In this document: positions 44,173 through 54,674 of the stretch, one piece after another
How positions within the stretch are numbered: the first letter of the stretch is position 1
How the letters are laid out: every line of letters starts with the position of its first letter
Assembly (NCBI RefSeq): GCF_009720145.1
Contig: NZ_CP046252.1
Location: 1,488,001 to 1,552,000 of the forward strand
DNA length: 64,000 nt
From: Sphingobium sp. CAP-1
GTDB taxonomy: Bacteria; Pseudomonadota; Alphaproteobacteria; Sphingomonadales; Sphingomonadaceae
Direction: 5' to 3'
Notes under the pieces: generated by a model
Databases searched by the model: none
What the model was told of the DNA's origin: nothing
The model's input: the letters and a program-made list of their open reading frames with translations, nothing else
Made by a program: the position numbers and the translations under genes

Positions 44173-45030
44173 TCATCGGGGACGGATCGTAACCAGCCAG
44201 ATGTCCGGCGGCGCGAACATCCTGAACGGCAGGCCGCTGGTCCCTACCCCCGCCGCCACGATCATCGTCCGCGCGCCGGCGCGGTACAGGCCGCAGGCAT
44301 AGCGGGTGCCATATCTGGACGGGACATAGACCGCCCCGACGAATGGCAGGGCGACCTGCCCGCAATGGGTATGACCCACCAGGGTCAGCGATGGCCGGTC
44401 GGGCAGCCGGGGAAAGACATCCGGCCCGTGCGACAGGATCACCGGCGCGCCGCCCACCCGCCGCATCGCCGCCAGCGTGCCGGGCAGGTCGATGTGCCGG
44501 GTGTAGATGTCGCGCAAACCGCCGATCGCCAGCGGCCCGCGCCGCACCGCGCCATCCTGCAACAGGGTGATGCCGATCTGGGCGAAGGCGTCGCGCCACG
44601 CCTCCTTGCGCAAAGCGCGCCGGTTGCGCGAACTGAAACTGTCGTGATTGCCCAGCACCGCCACCACGCCCAGCGGCGCGCGCAGCCCGGCCAGCGGCGC
44701 GATGCTGGCCCGCGCGCCATAGATCGCTCCGCCCTTCCGGTCGCCCAGATAATCGCCCCCCACCAGAATCAGGTCCGGCTTCAACCCGTTGATCTGCCTG
44801 ACGATCCGCGCCATCCGCTCCGGGCCGTTATCCGGGCCGGACAGGTGCGTGTCGGTCAGCAGCGCGACGGTCAGCGGCGCACGCGGCGCATCGGCCGGGA
44901 ATGGCAACGCGACCTCCGCTCGCCGCACCACCGGCATGGCGCGCGCGTTGAGGAACAGCCAGACCCCGCCTCCGCCGCCCAGCAGCAACAGGGCCAGCGC
45001 CGTCCACAGCAATTTGCGCCAGATCGTCAT
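44173..45030 (-). CDS. Membrane-anchored metallophosphoesterase
   Basis: The 285-residue protein has an N-terminal membrane anchor (about 8-27) and a calcineurin-like phosphoesterase domain facing the periplasm. Metal-site motifs are LLTDTHLSGPD, VGGDYLGD, VLGNHDSF, ILSHGPDVF and VGHTHCGQ. Relatives act on phospholipid head groups or UDP-diacylglucosamine, but the substrate cannot be told here. It lies between glmS (115 bases) and glmU (43 bases) on the same strand. Confidence 0.9.
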   Translation of the reverse strand: MTIWRKLLWTALALLLLGGGGGVWLFLNARAMPVVRRAEVALPFPADAPRAPLTVALLTDTHLSGPDNGPERMARIVRQINGLKPDLILVGGDYLGDRKGGAIYGARASIAPLAGLRAPLGVVAVLGNHDSFSSRNRRALRKEAWRDAFAQIGITLLQDGAVRRGPLAIGGLRDIYTRHIDLPGTLAAMRRVGGAPVILSHGPDVFPRLPDRPSLTLVGHTHCGQVALPFVGAVYVPSRYGTRYACGLYRAGARTMIVAAGVGTSGLPFRMFAPPDIWLVTIRPR

Positions 45031-45043
45031 GCCGCGTCACACC

Positions 45044-45057
45044 CCTGCTTGCGCAGG
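45044..45057. repeat. Short REP-like palindrome
   Basis: CCTGC-TTGC-GCAGG lies between the phosphoesterase start and the glmU stop. It has the same TTGC loop as the element at 13180-13207 but a shorter stem. Confidence 0.4.
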
Positions 45058-45073
45058 CGCATCGGCGCAGCCC

Positions 45074-46423
45074 TCACTTCGCCGCTTTCTTCGCCAGCAT
45101 CCGTTCCCGGAAACGCGCGGCCCAGCCGGCCTTGCCGACCTGCTCCGGCCGCACCAGACAGAGCGCGTCCGCCTCGACCGGCTTCGTCACCACGCTGCCC
45201 GCCGCCACGATCGCGCCCGCGCCGATGCTGGCCGGGGCGACCAGCGCGCTGTTCGAGCCGATGAAGGCGCCCGCGCCGATCTCCGTCCTATATTTGAAAT
45301 AGCCGTCATAATTGCAGGTGATGGTGCCCGCGCCGATATTGGCCCCCGCCCCCACGCTGGCGTCGCCAATATAGGACAAGTGGTTGGCCTTGGCCCCTTC
45401 GCCCAAAGTCGCCTTCTTGATCTCGACGAAATTGCCGACCTTGGCCTTGACGCCGATCTGCGCGCCGGGGCGCAGCCGCGCATAGGGACCGATGTCCGCG
45501 CCGCGCGCGATCGTCGCCCCTTCCAGATGGGAGAATGCGTGGATCGTCACATCGTCCGCCACGCGCACGCCGGGACCGAACACGACGTTCGGCTCCACCA
45601 CCACGTCGCGGCCCAGATCGGTGTCGTGCGAAAAGAACACCGTTTCCGGGGCGATCAGCGTCACGCCCTCACGCATCGCCTCGGTCCGGCGGCGCGCCTG
45701 CCACATCGCCTCCACGCCCGCCAACTCGATCCGGCTGTTGACGCCCGCCACTTCCCAGGCCTCCGTTTCAATCACCGCGCTGGTCGCGCCGGGCAGCATG
45801 ACGATGTCGGGCAGATAATATTCGCCGGCCGCATTATCATTGCCGATCTTGTCGAGCAGCACGAACAGGTCGGTCGACCGCACCGCCATCAGGCCGCTGT
45901 TGCACAGCGTGACCGCCCGCTCGCCCTCGCTGGCGTCCTTATATTCGACCATCTTCTCGATGATGCCCTGCCCGTCGGCGATGATCCGGCCATAGGCGGC
46001 GGCATCATCGGGGCGGAAGCCCAGCACCACCGCGCGCGGCTCGTCGCCCCGGCTCAGCCGCTCCAGCATCGCCCGCATCGTCCCTGCGCTCACCAGCGGC
46101 ACGTCGCCATAGAGGATCAGCACATCGCCCGCGAACCCCGCCAGCGCATCATGCGCTTGGCGCACGGCATGGCCGGTGCCAAGCTGCTGTTCCTGCACGG
46201 CGACGATCGCGCCCGTGCCCGCCACGGCTTTCTCCACCTGCTCGCGCCCGGCGCCGACCACGACCACCTGCCGCTCAGGCTTCAGTTCGTCCACGCTCGC
46301 CAGCAGATGCAGCAGCATCGGTCGCCCGGCGATCGGGTGCAGCACCTTGTGCAGCGCGGATTTCATCCGCGTCCCCTGCCCGGCGGCAAGGATGATGACG
46401 GCGAGCGGGCGGGGTGCGGTCAC
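45074..46423 (-). CDS. glmU: Bifunctional N-acetylglucosamine-1-P uridyltransferase/acetyltransferase
   Basis: GlmU acetylates glucosamine-1-phosphate and then makes UDP-GlcNAc. The frame starts with GTG at 46423, eight bases after AGGAAG. It yields 449 residues, the family length, beginning with the nucleotidyltransferase loop LAAGQGTRMKS (about 13-23). The second half is a left-handed beta-helix with LEGATIARGADIGPYARLR and SYIGDASVGAGANIGAGT. It is divergent from gph. Confidence 0.97.
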   Translation of the reverse strand: MTAPRPLAVIILAAGQGTRMKSALHKVLHPIAGRPMLLHLLASVDELKPERQVVVVGAGREQVEKAVAGTGAIVAVQEQQLGTGHAVRQAHDALAGFAGDVLILYGDVPLVSAGTMRAMLERLSRGDEPRAVVLGFRPDDAAAYGRIIADGQGIIEKMVEYKDASEGERAVTLCNSGLMAVRSTDLFVLLDKIGNDNAAGEYYLPDIVMLPGATSAVIETEAWEVAGVNSRIELAGVEAMWQARRRTEAMREGVTLIAPETVFFSHDTDLGRDVVVEPNVVFGPGVRVADDVTIHAFSHLEGATIARGADIGPYARLRPGAQIGVKAKVGNFVEIKKATLGEGAKANHLSYIGDASVGAGANIGAGTITCNYDGYFKYRTEIGAGAFIGSNSALVAPASIGAGAIVAAGSVVTKPVEADALCLVRPEQVGKAGWAARFRERMLAKKAAK

Positions 46424-46513
46424 GATAGGATCTTCCTGATAATGACGATGGTTCGGCCGCTCTCTGCCATGTTTGCCTTGCCATTGCCACCGCGCACGCG
46501 GCATGGCGGAGCG

Positions 46514-47182
46514 ATGAGCAGCATCCCTTTCGATATCATCGGTTTCGACCTGGACGGCACCTTGATCGACACCAGCGGCGACCTGGCCGCCGCGGTCAAT
46601 TATGCGATCGGCATGATCGGCCGCCCGCCCTTCCCGGTGGCGTCGATCCATCCCTTCGTCGGCAAGGGCGCGAAGGTGATGCTTGCGCGCGCGCTCGACG
46701 CGTCCGGTGGCTATGATGACGGGATTCTGGAAACGCTGCTGCCGATCCTGCTCGATTATTATGAGCAAAATCTCGCCATCCACTCCGTCCCCTATCCCGG
46801 CCTGATCGCGGCGATGGACGCACTGGCGGCGCGCGGGGTGAAACTCGCCATCTGCACCAACAAGGCAGAACGCTTCACCATTCCGCTCATGCACCAGATC
46901 GGCCTGTCGGATCGTTTCGCAGCCATCGTCGGCGGCGACACGGTGGGCGTGGCCAAGCCCGATCCCGCCCCGATCCACGCCATGATCGATCGTGCCGGCG
47001 GCGGTCGCACATTGTTCGTGGGCGACACGATCAACGACATTGCCGGCGCGAAAAATGCCGGCATCGCCAATGTCGCGGTCGGCTTCGGCTTTCTCGACGG
47101 CCCGGTCGAAAATCTGGAGGCGGACGCCGTCATCCACCATTTCGATGAACTGGTGCCGCTGCTGGAACGCTGGCCGGCATGA
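46514..47182 (+). CDS. gph: Phosphoglycolate phosphatase-like HAD hydrolase
   Basis: The 222-residue HAD phosphatase has nucleophile motif DLDGTLIDTSGD at the N-terminus, motif II CTNKAERF, motif III KPDPAPIH and motif IV VGDTINDI. It most resembles Gph, which removes phosphoglycolate formed during DNA repair. The ATG at 46514 begins directly at the conserved N-terminus. Its end overlaps the next gene by four bases (ATGA). It starts 90 bases from the divergent glmU. Confidence 0.88.
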   Translation: MSSIPFDIIGFDLDGTLIDTSGDLAAAVNYAIGMIGRPPFPVASIHPFVGKGAKVMLARALDASGGYDDGILETLLPILLDYYEQNLAIHSVPYPGLIAAMDALAARGVKLAICTNKAERFTIPLMHQIGLSDRFAAIVGGDTVGVAKPDPAPIHAMIDRAGGGRTLFVGDTINDIAGAKNAGIANVAVGFGFLDGPVENLEADAVIHHFDELVPLLERWPA

Positions 47183-47940
47183 CCGTGCGGCTGGAGCGCG
47201 ACGGCGCCATCGCGCGGCTGCTGATCGACCGGCCCGATCGCCGCAATGCCATGACCCAGGCAATGTGGGAGCGCCTGCCGCACCTGGTGGGCGAAGCGAT
47301 GGCGGACGATGCCATCCGCGTCCTGATCCTCGCCGCCGCCACGCCCGGCCTGTTCTGTGCCGGCGCGGACATTGACGAATTTGCCCGCTGCTCCGGCGCG
47401 GAGGACTGGCGCATAGCCAATCAGGCCGCGATCCGCGCCAGCCAATATGCGCTCGCTCTTGCCGAAAAGCCGGTGATCGCCGCAATCGACGGCGATTGTA
47501 TCGGCGGCGGATGCGGCCTTGCCATCGCCTGCGACCTGCGCATCGCGTCGCCCGCCGCGCGCCTTGGCATCACACCCGCGAAACTCGGTATCGTCTATTC
47601 GCTGTTCGACACCAAATTGCTGGTCGATCTGGTCGGCCCGGCGCGCGCCAGGCGCATCCTCTTCACCGGCGCACTGCACAATGCGGAGGAAGCGCTGTCC
47701 ATCGGCCTGATCGATGAGGTCGCCGCTGATCCGCTGGCCGCCGCCGACACCCTCGCCCGCACCATCGCCGCCAACGCCCAGCACAGCATACGGTCGTCCA
47801 AGGCGATCATCCGCCGCATCCTGGACGGACAGGCGGATGATGATGTCACCACGCTGGCCATGTTCCGCGACGCCTTCACCCTGCCCGACTTCGCGGAGGG
47901 AGTCGCGGCATTCCAGCAAAAGCGGCGGCCGGATTTCTGA
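47179..47940 (+). CDS. Enoyl-CoA hydratase/isomerase family protein
   Basis: The 253-residue crotonase-fold protein has RPDRRNAMTQAM, the oxyanion-loop sequence FCAGADIDEFAR and IDGDCIGGGCGLAIACDLR. One of the two acidic catalytic residues of true hydratases is not clear: LGITPAKLGIVYS stands where hydratases usually have a second Glu. It may therefore be an isomerase or another crotonase. It overlaps gph by four bases, is co-transcribed with it, and is followed by a two-way terminator. Confidence 0.85.
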   Translation: MTVRLERDGAIARLLIDRPDRRNAMTQAMWERLPHLVGEAMADDAIRVLILAAATPGLFCAGADIDEFARCSGAEDWRIANQAAIRASQYALALAEKPVIAAIDGDCIGGGCGLAIACDLRIASPAARLGITPAKLGIVYSLFDTKLLVDLVGPARARRILFTGALHNAEEALSIGLIDEVAADPLAAADTLARTIAANAQHSIRSSKAIIRRILDGQADDDVTTLAMFRDAFTLPDFAEGVAAFQQKRRPDF

Positions 47941-47968
47941 GCCGCAAGAAGCATCCGCATCCCAAAAG

Positions 47969-48003
47969 AAAAGGCCTCCGCATCGCGGAGGCCTTTTCTT
48001 TTT
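47969..48003. terminator. Bidirectional terminator between ech gene and lpd
   Basis: AAAAGGCCTCCGC pairs perfectly with GCGGAGGCCTTTT around a three-base loop, with T-rich tails on both strands. It can end both the rightward enoyl-CoA hydratase unit and the leftward mdh-to-lpd unit. Confidence 0.92.
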
Positions 48004-48023
48004 CAGTCCGGTCGACCGGCCGA

Positions 48024-49423
<1,400 letters not shown>

Positions 49424-49444
49424 GAGATTTTTCCTCTTTCCGTC

Positions 49445-49464
49445 ATGCCAGCAAAGGCTGGCAT
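49445..49464. repeat. Short palindrome between sucB and lpd
   Basis: ATGCCAGC-AAAG-GCTGGCAT is a perfect 8-bp hairpin just upstream of the lpd start. It resembles the GTCATGCCAGC-type repeats of sphingomonads. Confidence 0.55.
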
Positions 49465-49493
49465 CTCCCTTTTCTTCTGAAAGAACAAGGGGG

Positions 49494-49518
49494 CACCCCG
49501 GCTTTTACGGCCGGGGTG
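49494..49518. repeat. GC-rich hairpin after sucB
   Basis: CACCCCGGC and GCCGGGGTG pair perfectly across a seven-base loop, 18 bases after the sucB stop on the minus strand. No T-run follows in the direction of transcription, so it is more likely an mRNA-stabilising or processing hairpin than a terminator. Confidence 0.55.
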
Positions 49519-49535
49519 ATATTAGAATATAGATG

Positions 49536-50780
49536 TTACAGGTCGATCAGCAGACGCGTCGGATCTTCGATCGCATTCTTGACCGCGACGAGGAAGGTCA
49601 CTGCCTCGCGACCGTCGATCAGGCGATGGTCATAGCTGAGCGCCAGATACATCATCGGACGGATCACGATCTGGCCGTCGCGCACGACCGGACGGTCCTC
49701 GATGCGGTGCAGGCCCAGAACCGCCGACTGGGGCGGGTTGATGATCGGGCTGGACAACAGCGATCCGAACACGCCGCCATTGGAGATGGTGAAGGTGCCG
49801 CCCTTCATATCTTCCATGGTCAGCTTGCCTTCCTTGGCCTTCTTGCCAAAGCCGCCGATGGTCTTTTCGATATCGGCAACGCTCAGGCTTTCCGCGTTGC
49901 GGATCACCGGCACGACCAGGCCGGTCGGGGCCGACACGGCGACCGAAATGTCGGCGAAGTCGTTATAGACGATCTCGTCGCCTTCGATCTGCGCATTGAC
50001 GCCCGGAATGTCCTTCAGCGCCATGCACACGGCCTTGGTGAAGAAGCCCATGAAGCCCAGACGGACGCCATGCTTCTTCTCGAACAGATCCTTATATTTC
50101 GCGCGCGCCTCGATGACGTTGGTCATGTCGACATCATTATAGGTCGTCAGCAGAGCCGCATTGTTCTGCGCTTCCTTCAGACGCTTGGCCACCGTCTGGC
50201 GCAGGCGGGTCATCTTGACCCGTTCCTGCTTGCGGCCGGGACCGGCGGCGGGCGCATCGACGGCGGCGGCAGCCGGGGCAACGGCAGCGGCCTTGGCAGT
50301 GCCGGCGGCCACAGCAGCCATGACATCGTCCTTGGTCAGGCGGCCGTCCTTGCCGGTGCCCTTGATCTTGCTGGGGTCAAGGCCATGTTCCAGCACCAGA
50401 CGACGAACCGCCGGCGACAGGGTCAGGTTGCCGCCTTCTTCATCGTCTGCGGCGACGGGCGCCGAAGCGGCCGGCGCCGGCGCGGCGGCTTCGGCCTTGG
50501 CGGCGGGCGCGGCAGCCGGAGCCGACGGCGCAGCGGCAGCGCCGCCTGCGTTCACATAGGCCAGCAGCGCGCCGACCTCGACCGTGTCGCCTTCCTTGGC
50601 GATGATGTCGCCCAGAACACCCGCGACCGGCGCGGGCACGTCGACCGCGACCTTGTCGGTTTCCAGGCTGACGATCGGCTCGTCGGCCTTGACGGCTTCA
50701 CCCGGCTTCTTGAGCCACTGGCCCACAGTTGCTTCGGTAACGGATTCGCCCAGCGTGGGGACTTTTACTTCGGTAGCCAT
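49536..50780 (-). CDS. sucB: 2-oxoglutarate dehydrogenase E2, dihydrolipoyl succinyltransferase
   Basis: The 414-residue E2 has an N-terminal lipoyl domain with lipoyl-Lys43 in ETDKVAVD, an Ala/Pro-rich linker (about 85-115), a peripheral subunit-binding domain (SPAVRRLVLEHGLDPSKIKG) and a catalytic domain with the active-site DHRLIDGREAV. It transfers the succinyl group to CoA. It follows sucA by eight bases and precedes lpd by 112 bases holding two hairpins. Confidence 0.96.
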   Translation of the reverse strand: MATEVKVPTLGESVTEATVGQWLKKPGEAVKADEPIVSLETDKVAVDVPAPVAGVLGDIIAKEGDTVEVGALLAYVNAGGAAAAPSAPAAAPAAKAEAAAPAPAASAPVAADDEEGGNLTLSPAVRRLVLEHGLDPSKIKGTGKDGRLTKDDVMAAVAAGTAKAAAVAPAAAAVDAPAAGPGRKQERVKMTRLRQTVAKRLKEAQNNAALLTTYNDVDMTNVIEARAKYKDLFEKKHGVRLGFMGFFTKAVCMALKDIPGVNAQIEGDEIVYNDFADISVAVSAPTGLVVPVIRNAESLSVADIEKTIGGFGKKAKEGKLTMEDMKGGTFTISNGGVFGSLLSSPIINPPQSAVLGLHRIEDRPVVRDGQIVIRPMMYLALSYDHRLIDGREAVTFLVAVKNAIEDPTRLLIDL

Positions 50781-50788
50781 GAGCTTGA

Positions 50789-53599
50789 TCAGCCTTTCTT
50801 CTGGCGACGGATTTCTTCACGAACGCTGTGACCCAGCGCATCGGCGACGAGGGCGCCCTGCTCGGCGACATGGCGCTTGGCCAAGCCCGTAGCGGGCGAG
50901 GCCGACGCCTTGCGGCCGGCATAGCGGGCGCGCATCGGCGCCTTGCCGGCCTTGGCCAGCGCTTCCTCGACATAGGGTTCCACGAAGAACCAGGCGCCGT
51001 TGTTGCGCGGTTCTTCCTGACACCAGACGACTTCCTGCAAATTGGTCATCCGCGCGATACGGGTAGCCAGCGCCTCGGTCGCGAACGGATAGATCTGCTC
51101 GATGCGAACGATCTGCACGTCCTTGTCGCCGGCGGCGTCGCGGGCTTCCATCAGGTCATAGAAAACCTTGCCGGAACACAGCACCAGGCGCTTCGTCTCC
51201 TTGTCGGCCGACCCGTTGGGGTCCGACAGGATGCGCTTGAAGTGCGTTTCGCCCAGGAAATCCTCGGCCTTGCTGACCGCCAGCTTGTGGCGCAGCAGCG
51301 ACTTGGGGGCCATGATGATCAGCGGCTTGCGGAACGGCCGCAGCATCTGGCGACGCAGCGCGTGGAAGTAATTGGCCGGGGTCGTGATGTTCGCGACCTG
51401 GATATTGCCTTCCGCACAGAGCTGGAGATAGCGCTCCAGACGCGCCGAACTATGTTCCGGCCCCTGCCCCTCATAGCCGTGCGGCAACAGGCAGACGAGG
51501 CCGTTGGAGCGCAGCCACTTGGTTTCCGACGAAGCGATATACTGGTCGAAGATGATCTGCGCGCCGTTGGCGAAGTCGCCGAACTGCGCTTCCCAGATCA
51601 CCAGGCTCTTTGGGTCCGCCAGCGCGAAGCCATATTCGAAGCCCAGCACGCCATATTCGGACAACGGGCTGTCCAGCACCTCGAACCGGCCGTGCGGCAC
51701 GGTCGAAAGCGGGATATATTTCGCCTCGCTATCCTGATCGGTCCAGACCGCATGACGCTGGCTGAAAGTGCCGCGCCCGGAGTCCTGCCCCGACAGGCGC
51801 ACGCCATAGCCTTCCGACAGCAGCGAACCGAAGGCCAGCGCCTCACCCGTCGCCCAGTCGAAATTCGCGCCGGTCTTGAACATCTCGGCCTTGGCATCCA
51901 GCACGCGCTTCAGCGTCTTGTGGATGTTGTGACCTTCAGGAACGGTGGTCAGCGTCTTGCCCAGACCGTCGAACAGCTTGTTGCTGATCGCCGAGTCAAT
52001 GCTCTGGCGCGCGGTTTCGGCGTCGGCCGGCTTGTGCAGGCCCGACCAGCGACCGGCGAACCAGTCGGCCTTGTTCGCCTTGTAGCTCTTGGCCGCCTCG
52101 AACTCGTCCTCCAGATGCGCGACGAAATCGTCGGTGCTTTTGGTGACAAAGGCATCGTCGACCACGCCCTGCGCCTTCAGCCGCGCCGCATACACGTCGC
52201 TGACAGGGGGATGCTGACGAATTTCCTTATACATCAGCGGCTGGGTGAAGCCCGGCTCGTCGCCTTCATTATGGCCGAAGCGGCGATAGCACCACATGTC
52301 GATCACGATGTCGCGATGGAAGGCCTGACGATATTCCATCGCCAGCTTGCAGGCGAAGGTCACGGCTTCGGGGTCGTCGCCATTGACGTGCAGGATCGGT
52401 GCCTGAACGCCCTTCGCCACGTCGGACGGATAGGGCGAACCGCGCGAGAATTGCGGGCTGGTGGTAAAGCCGATCTGGTTGTTGACGATGAAGTGGATGC
52501 AACCGCCGGTATTGTAACCGGGGACGCCGGAGAAGCCGAGGCATTCCCAGACGATGCCCTGCCCGGCAAAGGCGGCGTCGCCATGGATCAGCACCGGCAG
52601 AACCTGCTCATGCTTGTCCAAATCGTCGCGGAAGGTCTGCTGCGCGCGGACCTTGCCCAGCACCACCGGGTCGACCGTTTCCAGATGCGACGGGTTGGGG
52701 ACCAGCGACATATGAACCTTGATACCGTCAAACTCACGGTCGGTCGAAGTGCCGAGATGATATTTCACGTCGCCCGAACCGCCGACATCTTCGGGGTTGG
52801 CGGTGCCGCCCGAAAATTCGTGGAAGATGACGCGGAAGCCCTTGGCCATCACATTGGCCAGCACGTTCAGGCGGCCGCGATGGGCCATGCCGAACACGAT
52901 CTCGCGCACGCCCGACGAACCGCCATATTTGATGACGGCTTCGAGCGCGGGGATCATGGATTCGCCGCCATCGAGGCCAAAGCGCTTGGTGCCGACATAT
53001 TTGCGGCCCAGGAATTTTTCGTACTGCTCGCCCTGGATGACCTTGGCCAGGATCGCCTTCTTGCCTTCGGGCGTGAAGTGGATTTCCTTGTCCTTGCCTT
53101 CCAGCCGATCCTGAAGGAAGCGGCGCTCCTCCACATCGGCGATGTGCATATATTCAAGGCCGACATTGCCGCAATAATTGGCGCGCAGGATCGCGACGAT
53201 CTCCGCCACGGTCGCATATTGCAGGCCCAGCGTGCCGCCCAGATAGACCTTTTTGGCGGGATCGGTCAGGCCATGATATTCCGGCGTCAGATCGGCCGGA
53301 AGGTCGCGCTTGGACAGGCCCAGCGGATCGAGATTGGCGGCCAGATGGCCACGCACGCGATAGGTGCGGATCAGCATCTGGGCGCGGATCGCATCATCGG
53401 CCGCGGCGACGGCATCGGCGTCCGACACGGCCTTGCCCGCGGACTTGGCGGCGGCCTTCACCGCGACCTGCATCTGCGTGGGGTCCATCGCCCCGGTCAG
53501 ATCGTCGGTATCGCTCAGCGGCCAGTTGTCGCGCGCCCAGCTTGGGCCGCGCTCGACTTCCCCGACCCCATCAAAAACGTCCTGGTTCTCGTAACCCAT
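50789..53599 (-). CDS. sucA: 2-oxoglutarate dehydrogenase E1
   Basis: This 936-residue thiamine-diphosphate enzyme decarboxylates 2-oxoglutarate. It shows the N-terminal region with VRGHLAANLDPLG, the catalytic FGMAHRGRLNVLANV, the ThDP/Mg site HGDAAFAGQG with NNQIGFTT, and C-terminal EPRNNGAWFFVEPY. Length matches the family. It is between sucD (about 90 bases) and sucB (8 bases), forming the core of the leftward TCA unit. Confidence 0.97.
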   Translation of the reverse strand: MGYENQDVFDGVGEVERGPSWARDNWPLSDTDDLTGAMDPTQMQVAVKAAAKSAGKAVSDADAVAAADDAIRAQMLIRTYRVRGHLAANLDPLGLSKRDLPADLTPEYHGLTDPAKKVYLGGTLGLQYATVAEIVAILRANYCGNVGLEYMHIADVEERRFLQDRLEGKDKEIHFTPEGKKAILAKVIQGEQYEKFLGRKYVGTKRFGLDGGESMIPALEAVIKYGGSSGVREIVFGMAHRGRLNVLANVMAKGFRVIFHEFSGGTANPEDVGGSGDVKYHLGTSTDREFDGIKVHMSLVPNPSHLETVDPVVLGKVRAQQTFRDDLDKHEQVLPVLIHGDAAFAGQGIVWECLGFSGVPGYNTGGCIHFIVNNQIGFTTSPQFSRGSPYPSDVAKGVQAPILHVNGDDPEAVTFACKLAMEYRQAFHRDIVIDMWCYRRFGHNEGDEPGFTQPLMYKEIRQHPPVSDVYAARLKAQGVVDDAFVTKSTDDFVAHLEDEFEAAKSYKANKADWFAGRWSGLHKPADAETARQSIDSAISNKLFDGLGKTLTTVPEGHNIHKTLKRVLDAKAEMFKTGANFDWATGEALAFGSLLSEGYGVRLSGQDSGRGTFSQRHAVWTDQDSEAKYIPLSTVPHGRFEVLDSPLSEYGVLGFEYGFALADPKSLVIWEAQFGDFANGAQIIFDQYIASSETKWLRSNGLVCLLPHGYEGQGPEHSSARLERYLQLCAEGNIQVANITTPANYFHALRRQMLRPFRKPLIIMAPKSLLRHKLAVSKAEDFLGETHFKRILSDPNGSADKETKRLVLCSGKVFYDLMEARDAAGDKDVQIVRIEQIYPFATEALATRIARMTNLQEVVWCQEEPRNNGAWFFVEPYVEEALAKAGKAPMRARYAGRKASASPATGLAKRHVAEQGALVADALGHSVREEIRRQKKG

Positions 53600-53689
53600 T
53601 ACCCTAGTCCCATCCCAGCCGCGTGCAGTCGCGGAGCGGGAGAATAGCGGCCGGGGTGCAGCCCGGCCGCTTTATATGTAGGAGTTTAT

Positions 53690-54574
53690 TCAGCCCTTCA
53701 AGACATCAACCAGCGTCGAGCCAAGCTCGGACGGGCTGGCGGCAACCTTGATGCCGGCGGCTTCCATCGCCGCGATCTTGCTTTCCGCGTCGCCCTTGCC
53801 GCCCGACACGATCGCGCCGGCATGGCCCATGCGACGGCCCGGAGGCGCCGTACGACCAGCAATAAACCCGGCCATCGGCTTCTTGCGGCCACGCTTGGCC
53901 TCGTCGATCAGGAACTGGGCGGCCTGTTCTTCCGCGTCGCCGCCGATTTCACCGATCATGATGATCGATTCGGTGGCGTCGTCGGCTAGGAACAGTTCCA
54001 GCACGTCGATGAAGTTGGTGCCGTTGACCGGATCGCCGCCAATGCCGACCGCGGTGGTCTGACCCAGGCCCGCATTGGTGGTCTGGAACACGGCTTCATA
54101 GGTCAGCGTGCCGGAACGCGATACGACGCCGACGCTGCCCTTGGAGAAGATCGAACCGGGCATGATGCCGATCTTGCATTCATTGGGGGTCAGCACGCCG
54201 GGGCAGTTCGGGCCGATCAGGCGCGACTTGCTGCCCGACAAAGCGCGCTTCACGCGGACCATGTCGAGAACGGGAATGCCTTCGGTGATGCAGACGATCA
54301 GCGGGATTTCCGCGTCGATCGCTTCCAGGATCGAATCGGCCGCGAATGGCGGCGGCACGTAGATGACCGATGCGTCGGCGCCGGTCTTGCTCTTGGCTTC
54401 GGCGACAGTGTCGAACATGGGCAGGCCGATATGGGTCGTGCCGCCCTTGCCCGGCGTCACGCCACCGACCATCTGGGTGCCGTAAGCGAGAGCCTGTTCG
54501 GTGTGGAAGGTGCCGGTGGCACCGGTCATACCCTGGGTGATGACCTTGGTGTTCTTGTTCACCAGAATGGACAT
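53690..54574 (-). CDS. sucD: Succinyl-CoA synthetase alpha subunit
   Basis: The 294-residue alpha subunit binds CoA (TGATGTFHTEQA) and carries the phosphorylated His in MGHAGAIVSGG. It needs the beta subunit SucC to make succinate and ATP/GTP. The ATG at 54574 begins the conserved MSILVNKNTKVI; 22 further in-frame residues upstream are unconserved. sucC, which normally lies directly upstream, is absent: the neighbour there is mdh. sucC must be elsewhere in the genome. Confidence 0.96.
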   Translation of the reverse strand: MSILVNKNTKVITQGMTGATGTFHTEQALAYGTQMVGGVTPGKGGTTHIGLPMFDTVAEAKSKTGADASVIYVPPPFAADSILEAIDAEIPLIVCITEGIPVLDMVRVKRALSGSKSRLIGPNCPGVLTPNECKIGIMPGSIFSKGSVGVVSRSGTLTYEAVFQTTNAGLGQTTAVGIGGDPVNGTNFIDVLELFLADDATESIIMIGEIGGDAEEQAAQFLIDEAKRGRKKPMAGFIAGRTAPPGRRMGHAGAIVSGGKGDAESKIAAMEAAGIKVAASPSELGSTLVDVLKG

Positions 54575-54623
54575 GCGTGTCCCTTTTTCTTCTGTGGACG
54601 TGGCACTTGGGTCTAAAGCGGCC

Positions 54624-54652
54624 CGTCCCAGGCTGCGCACTTACCTGGGACG
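54624..54652. repeat. 9-bp hairpin between mdh and sucD
   Basis: CGTCCCAGG (54624-54632) and CCTGGGACG (54644-54652) pair perfectly with an 11-base loop in the 100-base mdh-sucD gap. No T-run follows in the direction of the operon. It could set different mRNA levels for mdh and the suc genes. Confidence 0.5.
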
Positions 54653-54674
54653 AACCGGTGCAGGCTTGTAGGGA

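Noticed and set aside
44789..46513. Long upstream extension in frame with gph
   Set aside because: It is antisense to glmU and the phosphoesterase; gph starts at 46514 with its conserved N-terminus.
50828..53647. Rightward frame of 939 codons opposite sucA
   Set aside because: Full-length shadow of sucA, which carries the thiamine-diphosphate and catalytic motifs.
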